Of a stretch of 64,000 nucleotides of DNA, positions 26,155-35,295 are shown in pieces; the first letter of the stretch is position 1, and every line of letters begins with the position of its first letter. The DNA is from Bowmanella pacifica. GTDB taxonomy: Bacteria > Pseudomonadota > Gammaproteobacteria > Enterobacterales > Alteromonadaceae. The notes below the pieces were generated by a model, which was given only the letters and a program-made list of their open reading frames with translations, had not been told where the DNA came from and did not search any database. The position numbers were made by a program, and so were the translations under genes. The stretch is from contig NZ_BMLS01000001.1 of NCBI RefSeq assembly GCF_014645355.1, forward strand, positions 310,001 through 374,000. The letters are read 5' to 3'.

Positions 26155-26532
26155 TCAACAAAACGCCCTGACAATATGCGGAACAGCACGATGCTGCATG
26201 GATAGGCAGACATAATCGCGCACCTTATCCGCCGGGTAGCCGAATAAGCCGAAGCGATTTTCCTTGTGATGACTAATAACGACGATATGTTCTGGAGTGC
26301 CGTCAATACACCCCAGGAAAGGGTCTAGTACCGGTATCTGGTATTTTCCCATCTGGATAACACCCATGCGCTTACCATCAATATAGGAATAACGGTCAAA
26401 TACCGGGTTGTCTAAAATAGCGTAGACGGCGAATTTGGGGATCTGGACGCAGCGGCCTTGCCACTCCAATTCCACTAGCTGCAAAGTATCAAATAATGAC
26501 AGGATACTTTCGGGTAACTTGTTGGCGTACAT
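26155..26532 (-). CDS. Orphan CheW-like domain protein
   Basis: This is a 125-residue cytoplasmic protein without a signal peptide. The pattern of short beta-strands, with WQGRCVQIPKFAVYAILDNP, then GVIQMGKYQIPVLDPF and HIVVISHHKENRFGLFGYPADKVRDY, resembles a diverged CheW fold. In that fold a strand with V-P-V-[IL]-D and a later strand with FGL..D recur. No chemotaxis genes lie nearby. It is separated from the accessory operon by about 150 bases and from trmN by about 145, and seems to have its own promoter. Possible adaptor role; a different small beta-barrel remains possible. Confidence 0.55.
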   Translation of the reverse strand: MYANKLPESILSLFDTLQLVELEWQGRCVQIPKFAVYAILDNPVFDRYSYIDGKRMGVIQMGKYQIPVLDPFLGCIDGTPEHIVVISHHKENRFGLFGYPADKVRDYVCLSMQHRAVPHIVRAFC

Positions 26533-26677
26533 AGCTTCCCCCCAATAAATTGTATGGTTAATTTGTCGTGTTGCGTCTCTCTTTTTGGTTCGGTGAAGAT
26601 CATGGTGGAACAGAAAATTACACTATGACTATAGCTGGCAATTTGCGTTTCAGCGACAAACAGCGCCAAAGCCGCGG

Positions 26678-27394
26678 TCAAAATTTCAAATAAAAATCAC
26701 GGCAAAGATGCTTATACGCGTCGGTATAGTGATTATGCAGGTCATAAATACTCAGATGCTGGGTATCGACCTGAGAAGTCTGCTGATAGCCCAGTTCTGC
26801 CAGTACACGAGTGGGGGCTTTGTCCTGCCGGCTTTTCACCCAAAGCTGGCGCTGTAAGTGTAATCCCCTAGCCTCCGCCATATCGATTAACGCGAATGCT
26901 GGCTCGGTGGGAAGCACAAAAGCAAATCGTCCATGCCTGGATAACCCGCTACAAACAGATTCGATCAGTTGTGGATGGCTCAGTTCCCCGGTATGCCGCG
27001 CTTGCTGTCGCTGCACGTCGAATTGTTGCCCATGGGGAAAATAGGGAGGATTGCTGATAATCAGGTCATACTGTTGATGAACATCAATGGCCTGCAGGGC
27101 CACACAATCAAAAGACAACTTTTCAGGCCAGGGACAACGCAATCCATTCTCCCAAGCCTGAGCAATAGCGCTACTATCGATATCTATTCCCAATATCCGG
27201 CTATCAACAGCACTTTTTTGCGCCATCATAATGGCTAAAAGGCCACTGCCCGTGCCTATGTCCAGAATATTTGTCGCTTGCAGTACATTAACCCAACTGC
27301 CCAACAAAATACTGTCGGTACCCACTTTCATGGCGCATTGTGCGTGACCAATAAAGAACTGTTTAAAAGCAAAACCGCCCTGCCCCTTAGCCAA
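26678..27394 (-). CDS. trmN: tRNA1(Val) (adenine(37)-N6)-methyltransferase
   Basis: This 238-residue SAM-dependent methyltransferase (YfiC/TrmN6) makes m6A37 in tRNA-Val. FAFKQFF...CAMKVGTDSILLGSW near residues 8-34 matches the E. coli opening FTFKQF...CAMKVGTDGILLGAW. The SAM motif I is ILDIGTGSGLLAIMMA, and the catalytic motif NPPYFPHGQQ is typical of N6-adenine enzymes. The start appears to be TTG at 27394, the only in-frame start that keeps the conserved N-terminus; a TAG lies shortly upstream. It overlaps the preceding gene by eight bases, so translation may be coupled. Confidence 0.92.
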   Translation of the reverse strand: MAKGQGGFAFKQFFIGHAQCAMKVGTDSILLGSWVNVLQATNILDIGTGSGLLAIMMAQKSAVDSRILGIDIDSSAIAQAWENGLRCPWPEKLSFDCVALQAIDVHQQYDLIISNPPYFPHGQQFDVQRQQARHTGELSHPQLIESVCSGLSRHGRFAFVLPTEPAFALIDMAEARGLHLQRQLWVKSRQDKAPTRVLAELGYQQTSQVDTQHLSIYDLHNHYTDAYKHLCRDFYLKF

Positions 27395-28010
27395 AATGCT
27401 GCAACCCTATCATTTGCTCCGCCACTGTCTCGGCGCCCACTGGCCGGTACTTCGCTAGTCGTCCGCGCAGCAAGGGCGAATATATTGGTGCAAACATAGC
27501 CGCCAAACGCTCAGCTAACCTAAACTCCTTACGCTCACCGAGCAGCAACGAAGGACGCACCGGTGCCGGCCGATTTAATCCATCCAGGGCGAAAATAGCC
27601 TCCTCCAGCTCACCTTTGGTCCGTAGATAAAAGCTACGGCTGCGCGCATCGGCACCAACCGAGGAAATCCACACAAAGCTAAGCGCCTGGTGCATTGCTG
27701 CTAACTGTGCAGCCTGATACACCAGCTCGAAATCCACATCGCGAGACGCCTTTTTACTGCCGGCTTGCTTAATGGTGGTACCTAGACACACATAAACATG
27801 GGACACCTGAAAATACTCACCATAGTGCTGCAAACGAGAAAAATCCGTTATCACTTCCCGACAGTTGGCGCTTGCCAGGCCGGCAGAGGCTCTTACCAGG
27901 CACGTGATTTGGCGATAACGCGGATCGTTTTTAAGTTTGGCAACTAATGTGCTGCCCACCAGGCCAGTAGCCCCTAATACCAAGGCCGAACAGAGTTTTG
28001 CCGGTGTCAT
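27387..28010 (-). CDS. NAD(P)-binding Rossmann oxidoreductase (atypical SDR, HTATIP2/YwnB-like)
   Basis: This 207-residue protein has an N-terminal dinucleotide-binding motif VLGATGLVGSTLV (about residues 11-23). It also has the segments VYVCLGTTIKQAG, FVWISSVGADARSRSFYLRTKGELE (the SDR-like Ser and Tyr/Lys-type region) and RPSLLLGER. This is the layout of atypical short-chain dehydrogenases related to HTATIP2 and E. coli YbjT/YwnB. The substrate is unknown. It is the first gene of a two-gene operon with trmN, overlapping it by eight bases, and is divergent from the DPP IV gene at 28102. Confidence 0.85.
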   Translation of the reverse strand: MTPAKLCSALVLGATGLVGSTLVAKLKNDPRYRQITCLVRASAGLASANCREVITDFSRLQHYGEYFQVSHVYVCLGTTIKQAGSKKASRDVDFELVYQAAQLAAMHQALSFVWISSVGADARSRSFYLRTKGELEEAIFALDGLNRPAPVRPSLLLGERKEFRLAERLAAMFAPIYSPLLRGRLAKYRPVGAETVAEQMIGLQHFG

Positions 28011-28101
28011 GTGTACCTACAGGTTAAGAATCAATAGAATGAATGCCGAATTGTCCGCACATTCTGCGCTGCGGCACTATTAAATCAGGATACCAACAAA
28101 A

Positions 28102-30318
28102 ATGAAAAGACTAGCGACGTTGCTGGGTTTGGCCATGGCAAGCACCAGCCTTAGCCTGTCAGCCGAATCACTCAGTATTGAACGTATTTTTTCATCTCCC
28201 TCACTGGATGGCGATGCACCGATCAAACTGCGAATTTCACCTGATGGCAGCCGGGTTACTTTCCTCAAGGGCAAAGAAAGCGATTATGAACGCTACGATT
28301 TGTGGGAATACCATATCGACAGCGGCAAAACCCGTATGCTGTTTGACTCAGACAAGCTACATAGCGGCCCTGAGCAGTTATCTGATGAAGAAAAGGCTCG
28401 TCGTGAAAGGCTGCGCCTACACGGCAGCGGCATTGTGGATTACCAGTGGTCTGACGATGGCAAGGCCTTGCTGTTCCCCTTAGCTGGTGATGTATTTTAT
28501 TACCGCCTGGGTGATAAGCAAGCCAAGCGTTTACTGGCCACCCCCGAGTTTGAAACTGACATTCGCTTTTCCCCCAGGGCGAACTACATCAGCTTTGTGC
28601 GCGAACAAAATCTGTATGTAAAGAATATCAAAAGCGGCCAAGAATCGGCCATCACTACCGACGGTAAGGGTCCCATCAAATATGGCATGGCTGAGTTTGT
28701 CGCCCAGGAGGAAATGGGCCGGATGACAGGTTATTGGTGGTCACCGGATGAGAGCCAGATTGCCTATACCCGTATTGATGAATCGCCGGTGGAAGAGATT
28801 ATCCGCAGCGAAATCTACGCCGATTCCATCAAAATGATCACCCAACGCTACCCCAGCACAGGCACCCCCAATGTGAAGGTTGCTTTGGCAGTGGCCAGCC
28901 TTGAAGATAAAAAACCTCATTGGGTCGATTTAGGTGACGAGGAAGATATCTACCTGGCTCGGGTAAAATGGTTGCGTGACAGCCGTCATTTGAGTTACCA
29001 GTGGCAAAGCCGTAATCAGCAGCACCTGGCACTGCGCCAGGTTAATACCGACAACTGGCAACAGAAGACCCTGGTCGAAGAAACCGCGCCAACCTGGGTA
29101 AATCTTCAAGATGACCTCACCTTCCTGCGTCACAGTCCTCAGTTTATCTGGCCATCCGAGCGTGACGGCTTTAAACATCTTTACTTGTACAACAATGACG
29201 GCACTTTGTTACGCCAACTCACGAAAGGCAAATGGGTGGTAGATGACATCGTTGCGGTGGATGAAACCAATAAGCTGGTGTATTTCACGGGCCGCAAAGA
29301 TACCCCTCTGGAAAAGCATTTGTATAAAGTCAGTCTGAACGGCGGAGAAATCACCAAAGTCAGTCAGCGCAGCGGATTTCATGGCATCAGTTTTGACAGA
29401 AAAGCCCAAGTTTATGTAGACAGGTTTTCCACGATTAACACCCCGCCACAGGTGAGCTTGCATAAAGCCGACGGTAGCCGACTGGCTTGGCTGGCCGAAA
29501 ACGCATTGGATGACAAACACCCGCTAAATGCTTATCAGCAACAATGGGTAAAGCCTAGCTTTGGTAGCTTTACCACGGACCAGGGCGTTGAGCTCTTTTA
29601 CCGTATGTATACCCCAAAAACTCTGAAAGCAAAGCATCCTGCCATTGTGTATCTGTACGGCGGCCCTCATGCTCAGGTTGTCACCAATAGCTGGGCAGGT
29701 AACCGCGGCCTGATGTTCCAATACTGGGCAAGCCAGGGTTACGTGGTATTCAGCCTGGATAACCGTGGCTCAAATTACCGCGGCAAAGCCTTTGAAGATG
29801 CAATTTACCTGAATATGGGTGATGTGGAAGTTCAGGATCAGATTGAAGGGGTCAAGTTCCTGCGTCAGCTCCCCCATGTGGATGCAGAGCGTATCGGTGT
29901 GCACGGACACAGTTACGGTGGCTATATGACATTGATGAGCATGTTTAAAGCCGGTGATTACTTCCAGGCTGGTGTATCCGGTGCGCCGGTCACAGATTGG
30001 CTGTTGTATGACACCCACTACACCGAGCGCTATATGGGTCATCCAGCCGAAAATACGCAAGGCTACGAAAAATCCTCGGTCTTCCCCTATGCCAAAGATC
30101 TGAAAGGCGACTTACTGATCTATCACGGTATGGCCGATGACAACGTACTCTTTACGCACAGTACCAAGCTGTACAAAGCCCTGCAGGATTTAGCCATTCC
30201 CTTTGAGGTAATGGATTATCCGGGTAAAAAGCACGGTATACGCGGTAAACAAACGCAAATCCATCTGAACCGCACGGTGACCAACTTCTTTGACCGCCAT
30301 CTTGGCAACGCCCAATAG
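28102..30318 (+). CDS. Exported dipeptidyl peptidase IV (S9B)
   Basis: This 738-residue serine peptidase removes dipeptides, preferably Xaa-Pro, from peptide N-termini. A signal peptide (MKRLATLLGLAMASTSLSLSA) implies export. Residues about 30-480 form the eight-bladed beta-propeller, containing the S9B motif EFVAQEEMGRMTGYWWSPDE with the Glu pair that binds the free amino terminus. The hydrolase domain follows, with Ser in GVHGHSYGGYM (about 602), Asp in HGMADDNVLF (about 680) and His in GKKHGIRGK (about 712). AGGAT precedes the ATG. It fits the proteolytic lifestyle suggested by the M6, M17 and S9 peptidases elsewhere in the window. Confidence 0.94.
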   Translation: MKRLATLLGLAMASTSLSLSAESLSIERIFSSPSLDGDAPIKLRISPDGSRVTFLKGKESDYERYDLWEYHIDSGKTRMLFDSDKLHSGPEQLSDEEKARRERLRLHGSGIVDYQWSDDGKALLFPLAGDVFYYRLGDKQAKRLLATPEFETDIRFSPRANYISFVREQNLYVKNIKSGQESAITTDGKGPIKYGMAEFVAQEEMGRMTGYWWSPDESQIAYTRIDESPVEEIIRSEIYADSIKMITQRYPSTGTPNVKVALAVASLEDKKPHWVDLGDEEDIYLARVKWLRDSRHLSYQWQSRNQQHLALRQVNTDNWQQKTLVEETAPTWVNLQDDLTFLRHSPQFIWPSERDGFKHLYLYNNDGTLLRQLTKGKWVVDDIVAVDETNKLVYFTGRKDTPLEKHLYKVSLNGGEITKVSQRSGFHGISFDRKAQVYVDRFSTINTPPQVSLHKADGSRLAWLAENALDDKHPLNAYQQQWVKPSFGSFTTDQGVELFYRMYTPKTLKAKHPAIVYLYGGPHAQVVTNSWAGNRGLMFQYWASQGYVVFSLDNRGSNYRGKAFEDAIYLNMGDVEVQDQIEGVKFLRQLPHVDAERIGVHGHSYGGYMTLMSMFKAGDYFQAGVSGAPVTDWLLYDTHYTERYMGHPAENTQGYEKSSVFPYAKDLKGDLLIYHGMADDNVLFTHSTKLYKALQDLAIPFEVMDYPGKKHGIRGKQTQIHLNRTVTNFFDRHLGNAQ

Positions 30319-30322
30319 CAGA

Positions 30323-31843
30323 TTACGCCCAGGATTTATCCTGGGCGTCTTTTTGTTTACTCACAAAGTTGGCCAGCTCATCAATGGCCATCGGCATAGC
30401 CAACAAATAGCCCTGCGCTTCCTGGCATCCGCAAGCAGTTAAACATTGCAGCTGTTCACTGGTCTCCACCCCTTCTGCCACCACATTAATGCCAAAGCCT
30501 CTGGCCATTGCCGTAATCGCCTCAACAATGGCAATAGTGCGGGGCTGCTTAAGCAAATCGCGAATAAAGGCCCGGTCTATTTTCACTTCATCAATGGGCA
30601 ACTCTTTGAGCATCATTAATGAGGTATAGCCGGTACCAAAATCGTCAATGGCAAAACGCAGTCCTTTTTGCTTCAGTCTGGCCAATTGCAACACGCTGGC
30701 ATTCAAGTCAGTCAGTGCCGCCGTTTCGGTAATTTCCAACTGCAAAAACGGGAGTAACTGCGGCACCGCATTAAGCTCCTGCTGCAACACCTCCATTAAA
30801 GCCGGGTTACTGAATTCAAGGGCTGAAATATTCACCGATACTCTGGACAGGCCATTACCCAATAGCCCCGCCTCCACCAGCTCACTGGCAGTTTGCCTGA
30901 CCACGAATGCCGACAGCGCGGATATCAGATTATGTCTCTCCGCCAAGCCAACAAAATGCTCGGGAGAAACCCAGCCATGACGAGGATGCCGCCATCGCAA
31001 TAACACTTCACAGCCGCTAATCTGGCCACTGGCGGTATTAAACTGAGGCTGGTAAACCAAAGATAAGCTTTGACTCTCAATGGCCTGGCGCAGGTCAGAG
31101 ACCAACATTTGCCTCTCATGCTCGGCTTCTGACAAGGCCCGATTAAATAAACGGATACTATCCGGCCCCTCCTGCCGCGCACTGGCCAAAGAGGCCGATG
31201 ATGCCAGCAATAAAGCCCTGGCATTGTCGCCGTCATCAGGCCCCAGCGCCACGCCGATGCAACAGCTAACCTTGAGGTTATGCTCTGCAGCGACCTGTGA
31301 AAAATAACGGTTCAGGATGATAGCCTGTTGCTCCCAGTCACCTTGACCGGCAGTGACACTACGCGCCACCACAAACTGGTCGGTACCAAGCCTGGCTAAT
31401 AAGGTATCCGCCTGGTAACAGGCTCGCAGTTTATCCGCCAATGCTTTTAAAAAACTATCCGCTCCCCGATAACCAAGCTGCTGATTTAATGACTTAAAGT
31501 TATCAATATCCAAATGCAGTAGCAGCACTTTCTGCTGCTTGGCTGCGGCGGCATTAAGTAGCTCTTTTAGGTAACTGATACATTGGTGATGACGATACAA
31601 GTTGGTCAGGGGGTCACGCTGACCCAGTCGCTCAAAACGACGCAGCGCCTGGCGAATCAGCCAGTACAATAGCAATGCATTGACGGCTACATAGAGCCAA
31701 CCTTTATAGGTCTGTAGCTGGGTCATCAGGGCAAGGTCGGTAATGGTGTTTTGCAGAGCCAGATCGGAGAACATGATCCAGGCGGCCCCAAACAGGAAAT
31801 AGATGGCAGCGATTACCGCTGCCAATCTAGAAATGCGCTTCAT
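30323..31843 (-). CDS. Membrane GGDEF-EAL protein, probable cyclic-di-GMP phosphodiesterase
   Basis: This 506-residue protein has two N-terminal membrane helices (about residues 7-30 and 45-66) and a short periplasmic loop. A GGDEF-type domain (DPLTNLYRHHQCISYL...LHLDIDNFKSLN) follows, in which the active-site motif reads GTDQF instead of GGDEF, so cyclase activity is unlikely. The C-terminal EAL domain has the catalytic elements EVLLRW, SVNISALEF, EITETA, AIDDFGTGYTSL and DEVKIDRAFI, so hydrolysis of cyclic di-GMP is likely. The start ATG at 31843 has a weak ribosome site. It lies next to a PH-domain gene and a second GGDEF-EAL gene on the same strand. Confidence 0.9.
   Translation of the reverse strand: MKRISRLAAVIAAIYFLFGAAWIMFSDLALQNTITDLALMTQLQTYKGWLYVAVNALLLYWLIRQALRRFERLGQRDPLTNLYRHHQCISYLKELLNAAAAKQQKVLLLHLDIDNFKSLNQQLGYRGADSFLKALADKLRACYQADTLLARLGTDQFVVARSVTAGQGDWEQQAIILNRYFSQVAAEHNLKVSCCIGVALGPDDGDNARALLLASSASLASARQEGPDSIRLFNRALSEAEHERQMLVSDLRQAIESQSLSLVYQPQFNTASGQISGCEVLLRWRHPRHGWVSPEHFVGLAERHNLISALSAFVVRQTASELVEAGLLGNGLSRVSVNISALEFSNPALMEVLQQELNAVPQLLPFLQLEITETAALTDLNASVLQLARLKQKGLRFAIDDFGTGYTSLMMLKELPIDEVKIDRAFIRDLLKQPRTIAIVEAITAMARGFGINVVAEGVETSEQLQCLTACGCQEAQGYLLAMPMAIDELANFVSKQKDAQDKSWA
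30325..30354 (+). terminator. Terminator of the DPP IV gene, inside the end of the opposite gene
   Basis: ACGCCCAGGA (30325-30334) and TCCTGGGCGT (30339-30348) form a perfect 10-bp stem with loop TTTA, followed by CTTTTTG. It overlaps the stop codon and final codons of the convergent GGDEF-EAL gene, whose stop lies only four bases from the DPP IV stop. Confidence 0.88.
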
Positions 31844-31856
31844 ACCGAAACAGCGC

Positions 31857-32231
31857 CTAGTTAAACATCCAGTTAGCCAGGCTACGCTGAATCCCTACAG
31901 CAGTATTTTTCTTCAATTCCTTTTTGAGCGGCTCCGAACTACCGGATATCCAAATTCGTAATTCAGCATCCATATCGAAATGGCCTGCCGTTTCCACTTT
32001 AAACTGGGTAATCGCCCGATAGGGTATAGAATGATACTCAACCTTTCGGCCGGTTACGCCCTGCTTATCAATCAACAGCAAACGTTTGTTAGTAAACACA
32101 TACATATCGCGGATAAGCTTATACACTCTATCTATCTGTTCATTTTCAGCCAGAATCGGCGCAAGCTCTTCAGCAACTTCGCTTTTGTCCACCTCAGAGG
32201 CGTTGCCCAACAAAGCATCAAGAAATCCCAT
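31857..32231 (-). CDS. Small bacterial PH-domain protein
   Basis: This 124-residue cytoplasmic protein is of the bacterial pleckstrin-homology type (bPH_1/PF08000-like). Residues about 35-120 show the beta-sandwich pattern IDRVYKLIRDMYVFTNKRLLLID..GRKVEYHSIPYRAITQFKVE followed by AELRIWISG, which is characteristic; a C-terminal helix (GIQRSLANWMFN) closes the fold. ATG 32231 (MGFLDALLG) with AGGAG upstream is preferred over a start 21 bases earlier. The role of these proteins is not well known. It lies between two cyclic-di-GMP genes, 13 bases from one and about 60 from the other. Confidence 0.85.
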   Translation of the reverse strand: MGFLDALLGNASEVDKSEVAEELAPILAENEQIDRVYKLIRDMYVFTNKRLLLIDKQGVTGRKVEYHSIPYRAITQFKVETAGHFDMDAELRIWISGSSEPLKKELKKNTAVGIQRSLANWMFN

Positions 32232-32293
32232 CGGGGCACTCCTGTATTTCAATAGCCCCTAGTAATAACAGAGATATCAAAGGAGTGCCAGAA

Positions 32294-35182
32294 TCAAACC
32301 GCGCTCAGGTGCCGAATGACGACTTTCTGCTCTTTTAACAGATGCTGTAACGGAGCTGGCTTACCTAATGCAAATCCCTGTGCGAAGCTCACCCCCAGTT
32401 TGGTCAAAGCCAGCCGGGTTTCCTGGTCAGATACAAATTCCGCGACTGTTAGTTTTCCCATACTGCTGGCAATTTCATGAATGGCTTTTACTGTGGCGTA
32501 ATCACTGCGATCCCGACACATATTACGCACAAATGAACCGTCGATTTTAACGTAATCAACGGCCATGTTTTTAAGGTAGGTAAAAGAGCTCATACCCGCA
32601 CCGAAGTCATCTAATGCGAAACGGCACCCCAGTTCTCGCAATACATCAATAAAACGGCTGGCGGCGGCCAGATTCGTCACGGCCGCGGTTTCAGTAATTT
32701 CAAAGCAAATCTTCTCTGGTGGCACGCAAGAGTGGCGTAAGCGCAAAACGATCTTATCAAGGAATTCATCATTGCCCAGCGTCATTCCGGATAAATTAAT
32801 GGCGCATTTGTCTAAGGCTTCTAAATGCACCGGATGTTGTTCCAAAGCCGTGATGGTGCTGTTAAATACCCACTCATCCAATTTGTTCATTAAGCCATAT
32901 CGCTCAGCTACGGGAATAAAAACACCGGGGTTAAGGTACTCTCCCTTCACACTTAACATACGCAGCAAGATCTCATAATGTCTGCCGCTGGCGACTTGAT
33001 TTAAGGGCTCGATAGTTTGATAAAACAGCTCAAACCTGTCTTCCAACAAGGCTTTTTGGATCTCATTCACCCACTCCAGTTCGCTTTGTTGATAATTCAG
33101 TTGCTGATCACTGGCATCAAACACATGATAACGATTGCGTCCCAGGTTCTTAGCGCTGTAGCAGGCATGATCGGCCGCCTTAATCAATGCTTCACTATTA
33201 GTGGTCTGCATGTTGATTTCCGCCACCCCGATACTGGCACCGATATGAAAGACCTTGTCTTCCCACACAAAACGAAAACTGCGTATGGCATTAAGCATAT
33301 CGCTTAACTTATCCAGCACTTGGCCCACCGACAGATCCGCATACACCAGACAAAACTCATCACCACCAACGCGGGCAAGAATATCGCCGGATTTAAGCGA
33401 CGTACCTAGCAAATTTGCTACCTGTCGCAATAACTCATCGCCGGCCTGGTGCCCGCATGAGTCGTTAACCAGCTTAAACTGGTCCATGTCGATATAACAA
33501 AGCGTAGATACCGAGGCTTGTTGACGCACTAACCCTAAGCGTTCCTTCAGCAAACGGTCAAATGCATAGCGGTTATATAAACCGGTTAACTGATCATGAT
33601 TGGCCTGATAATACACTTGCTGCTGCAACGCCAAGTCGGCAGTCACATCACGGCCGATACCCTCTACAGCAATAAGTTTACTGTTATCATCAAACACCGG
33701 TGAATCCCGGTATTCAATGTGCCGGATGCCCCCATCCTGGCTGAAATACTCCACCACATAGGGATCCGGCCGCTCACCGGCCAATAGTTGTCTGCGGATC
33801 TGCTCAGCATTATCGGGGGTGCGTTTTACACAATGTCGATAGTTCAACTTAAAATATTCGGGCCGATAACCGAGTACATCCTGAACACTGTTACTCACAT
33901 AACTGATGCGCCCGGTCAGATCATGGGAATAAACAAAATGCCCATTTAACCCGTCCACCAAACGGCGAAACTTTTCTTCGCTTTCTTTGAGTGCCTGCTG
34001 GCTAAGACGCCGGGCCGTAATGTCACGCACAGTAATGGCGATACCGTTACCAGCCTTCACCACCTGAATCTTTATCCATTGGGCGCTAATCAGGGGGCTG
34101 TTGGTTTCCAGGTACTGCTCATGAGCTTTGCCACTTTGACAAACCTGGATGCACAGCGCCAATAACTGAGGATGATTAAAGGCCTGAAGTTGTTCAGACA
34201 GTAATTTTAGCTTTAGCTGCTCAATGCCTGGCGCAAACATCTTCTGTGCAACCTGATTCGATTCCACCAGCTTAAAATCCAAAATTTGCTGCTGTTGTGT
34301 TAACGCCTGTAGTACCAAAATAGCGTCAAGTGAAGACTCACTCGCCGCTTTATAACGCTGCTGGGACTGATTCAGTTTAAAGGCGCTGCGCAACTGCCGA
34401 CGAAGAAAGATACTGATGACCAATGACATCAGCACCCCGATGGCCATGACAATTCTGCCTATTTCAAAACCGCCACGATTGCCCTGCAGCTTAAGCAACC
34501 ATGGCCGCCCGACAAATTGAATTGACTGTGCAATCACAGGCTCATGCCCATTGAGCATGCCATTTGCCATCAGTTGGTGCTCACCATCAGACAAAATCAG
34601 GCTGAAATCAGAGCCAATTAACTCTCCCACCATGGCCGACAGGGTGCTTTGTAAATCAAAGCTGGCAGCCACAAATCCATAGCGGGTGTCATAAGGGTTA
34701 ATCGCCCGGCCAACTATTGCAAAATACTGACCATTTGGGGCCTGTACTAATGCATTGGTAAAGTCGGTTTTTTGTCCGCCCGTCAGCACTAGGCCAAAAT
34801 CGGACAATGGCCGATACAAACGGCTGCCCCGATCCGTACTTTTAATGTTCCACTGCACTTGTTGGTGCGCATCCGCCCAAACAATATCATCAAATCCGGG
34901 CAGGACATGCTGCATAGTCACAGCGTGCGCATTAAACCAATCGGTTGGGTTGGGATGGTATTCAGGCCAGGTAGTCATCAAGTCTGTCAGGGCTCGTTGA
35001 CGATCGGCAGAGAAAACTTCGATAGTATTGGCCACCTGCTGTGCAACAATACTTGCCTTAGCCGCCAAACGCCGCTGCTCCTGGTCTTCCAGATATAAAC
35101 TGAATAGCGCAAATATCAGGCACAAGATCAAAAACAGGCTAAGGGGTAACCCATTGACCCTGTTCAAAGGCTTAAACTGCAT
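32294..35182 (-). CDS. Membrane sensor with periplasmic domain, PAS, GGDEF and EAL domains
   Basis: This 962-residue signalling protein has a first membrane helix at about 13-30 and a periplasmic CHASE-like sensing region to about 240 (with TRYGFVAASFDLQSTLSAMVGE). A second helix lies at about 243-262. Then come one or two PAS domains (FRRLVDGLNGHFVYSHDLTGRISYVSNSVQDVLGY is clear), a GGDEF domain with an intact ARVGGDEFC motif, and an EAL domain with EILLRM, INLSGMTL, FEITETAAV, ALDDFGAGMSSF and VDYVKIDGSFV. Both cyclase and phosphodiesterase activities are thus possible; which dominates cannot be told. Ligand unknown. AGGGG precedes the ATG. Confidence 0.9.
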   Translation of the reverse strand: MQFKPLNRVNGLPLSLFLILCLIFALFSLYLEDQEQRRLAAKASIVAQQVANTIEVFSADRQRALTDLMTTWPEYHPNPTDWFNAHAVTMQHVLPGFDDIVWADAHQQVQWNIKSTDRGSRLYRPLSDFGLVLTGGQKTDFTNALVQAPNGQYFAIVGRAINPYDTRYGFVAASFDLQSTLSAMVGELIGSDFSLILSDGEHQLMANGMLNGHEPVIAQSIQFVGRPWLLKLQGNRGGFEIGRIVMAIGVLMSLVISIFLRRQLRSAFKLNQSQQRYKAASESSLDAILVLQALTQQQQILDFKLVESNQVAQKMFAPGIEQLKLKLLSEQLQAFNHPQLLALCIQVCQSGKAHEQYLETNSPLISAQWIKIQVVKAGNGIAITVRDITARRLSQQALKESEEKFRRLVDGLNGHFVYSHDLTGRISYVSNSVQDVLGYRPEYFKLNYRHCVKRTPDNAEQIRRQLLAGERPDPYVVEYFSQDGGIRHIEYRDSPVFDDNSKLIAVEGIGRDVTADLALQQQVYYQANHDQLTGLYNRYAFDRLLKERLGLVRQQASVSTLCYIDMDQFKLVNDSCGHQAGDELLRQVANLLGTSLKSGDILARVGGDEFCLVYADLSVGQVLDKLSDMLNAIRSFRFVWEDKVFHIGASIGVAEINMQTTNSEALIKAADHACYSAKNLGRNRYHVFDASDQQLNYQQSELEWVNEIQKALLEDRFELFYQTIEPLNQVASGRHYEILLRMLSVKGEYLNPGVFIPVAERYGLMNKLDEWVFNSTITALEQHPVHLEALDKCAINLSGMTLGNDEFLDKIVLRLRHSCVPPEKICFEITETAAVTNLAAASRFIDVLRELGCRFALDDFGAGMSSFTYLKNMAVDYVKIDGSFVRNMCRDRSDYATVKAIHEIASSMGKLTVAEFVSDQETRLALTKLGVSFAQGFALGKPAPLQHLLKEQKVVIRHLSAV

Positions 35183-35295
35183 AACCCCTGATCACTAGGA
35201 AGGCATCAAGGCTCGCAGTGTAAGCAGAAAAAATGACAAAAATGTGAAGCTAACGCACGAAATTTAACAACACCTGAGCGTGAAGATTCGCAGCC

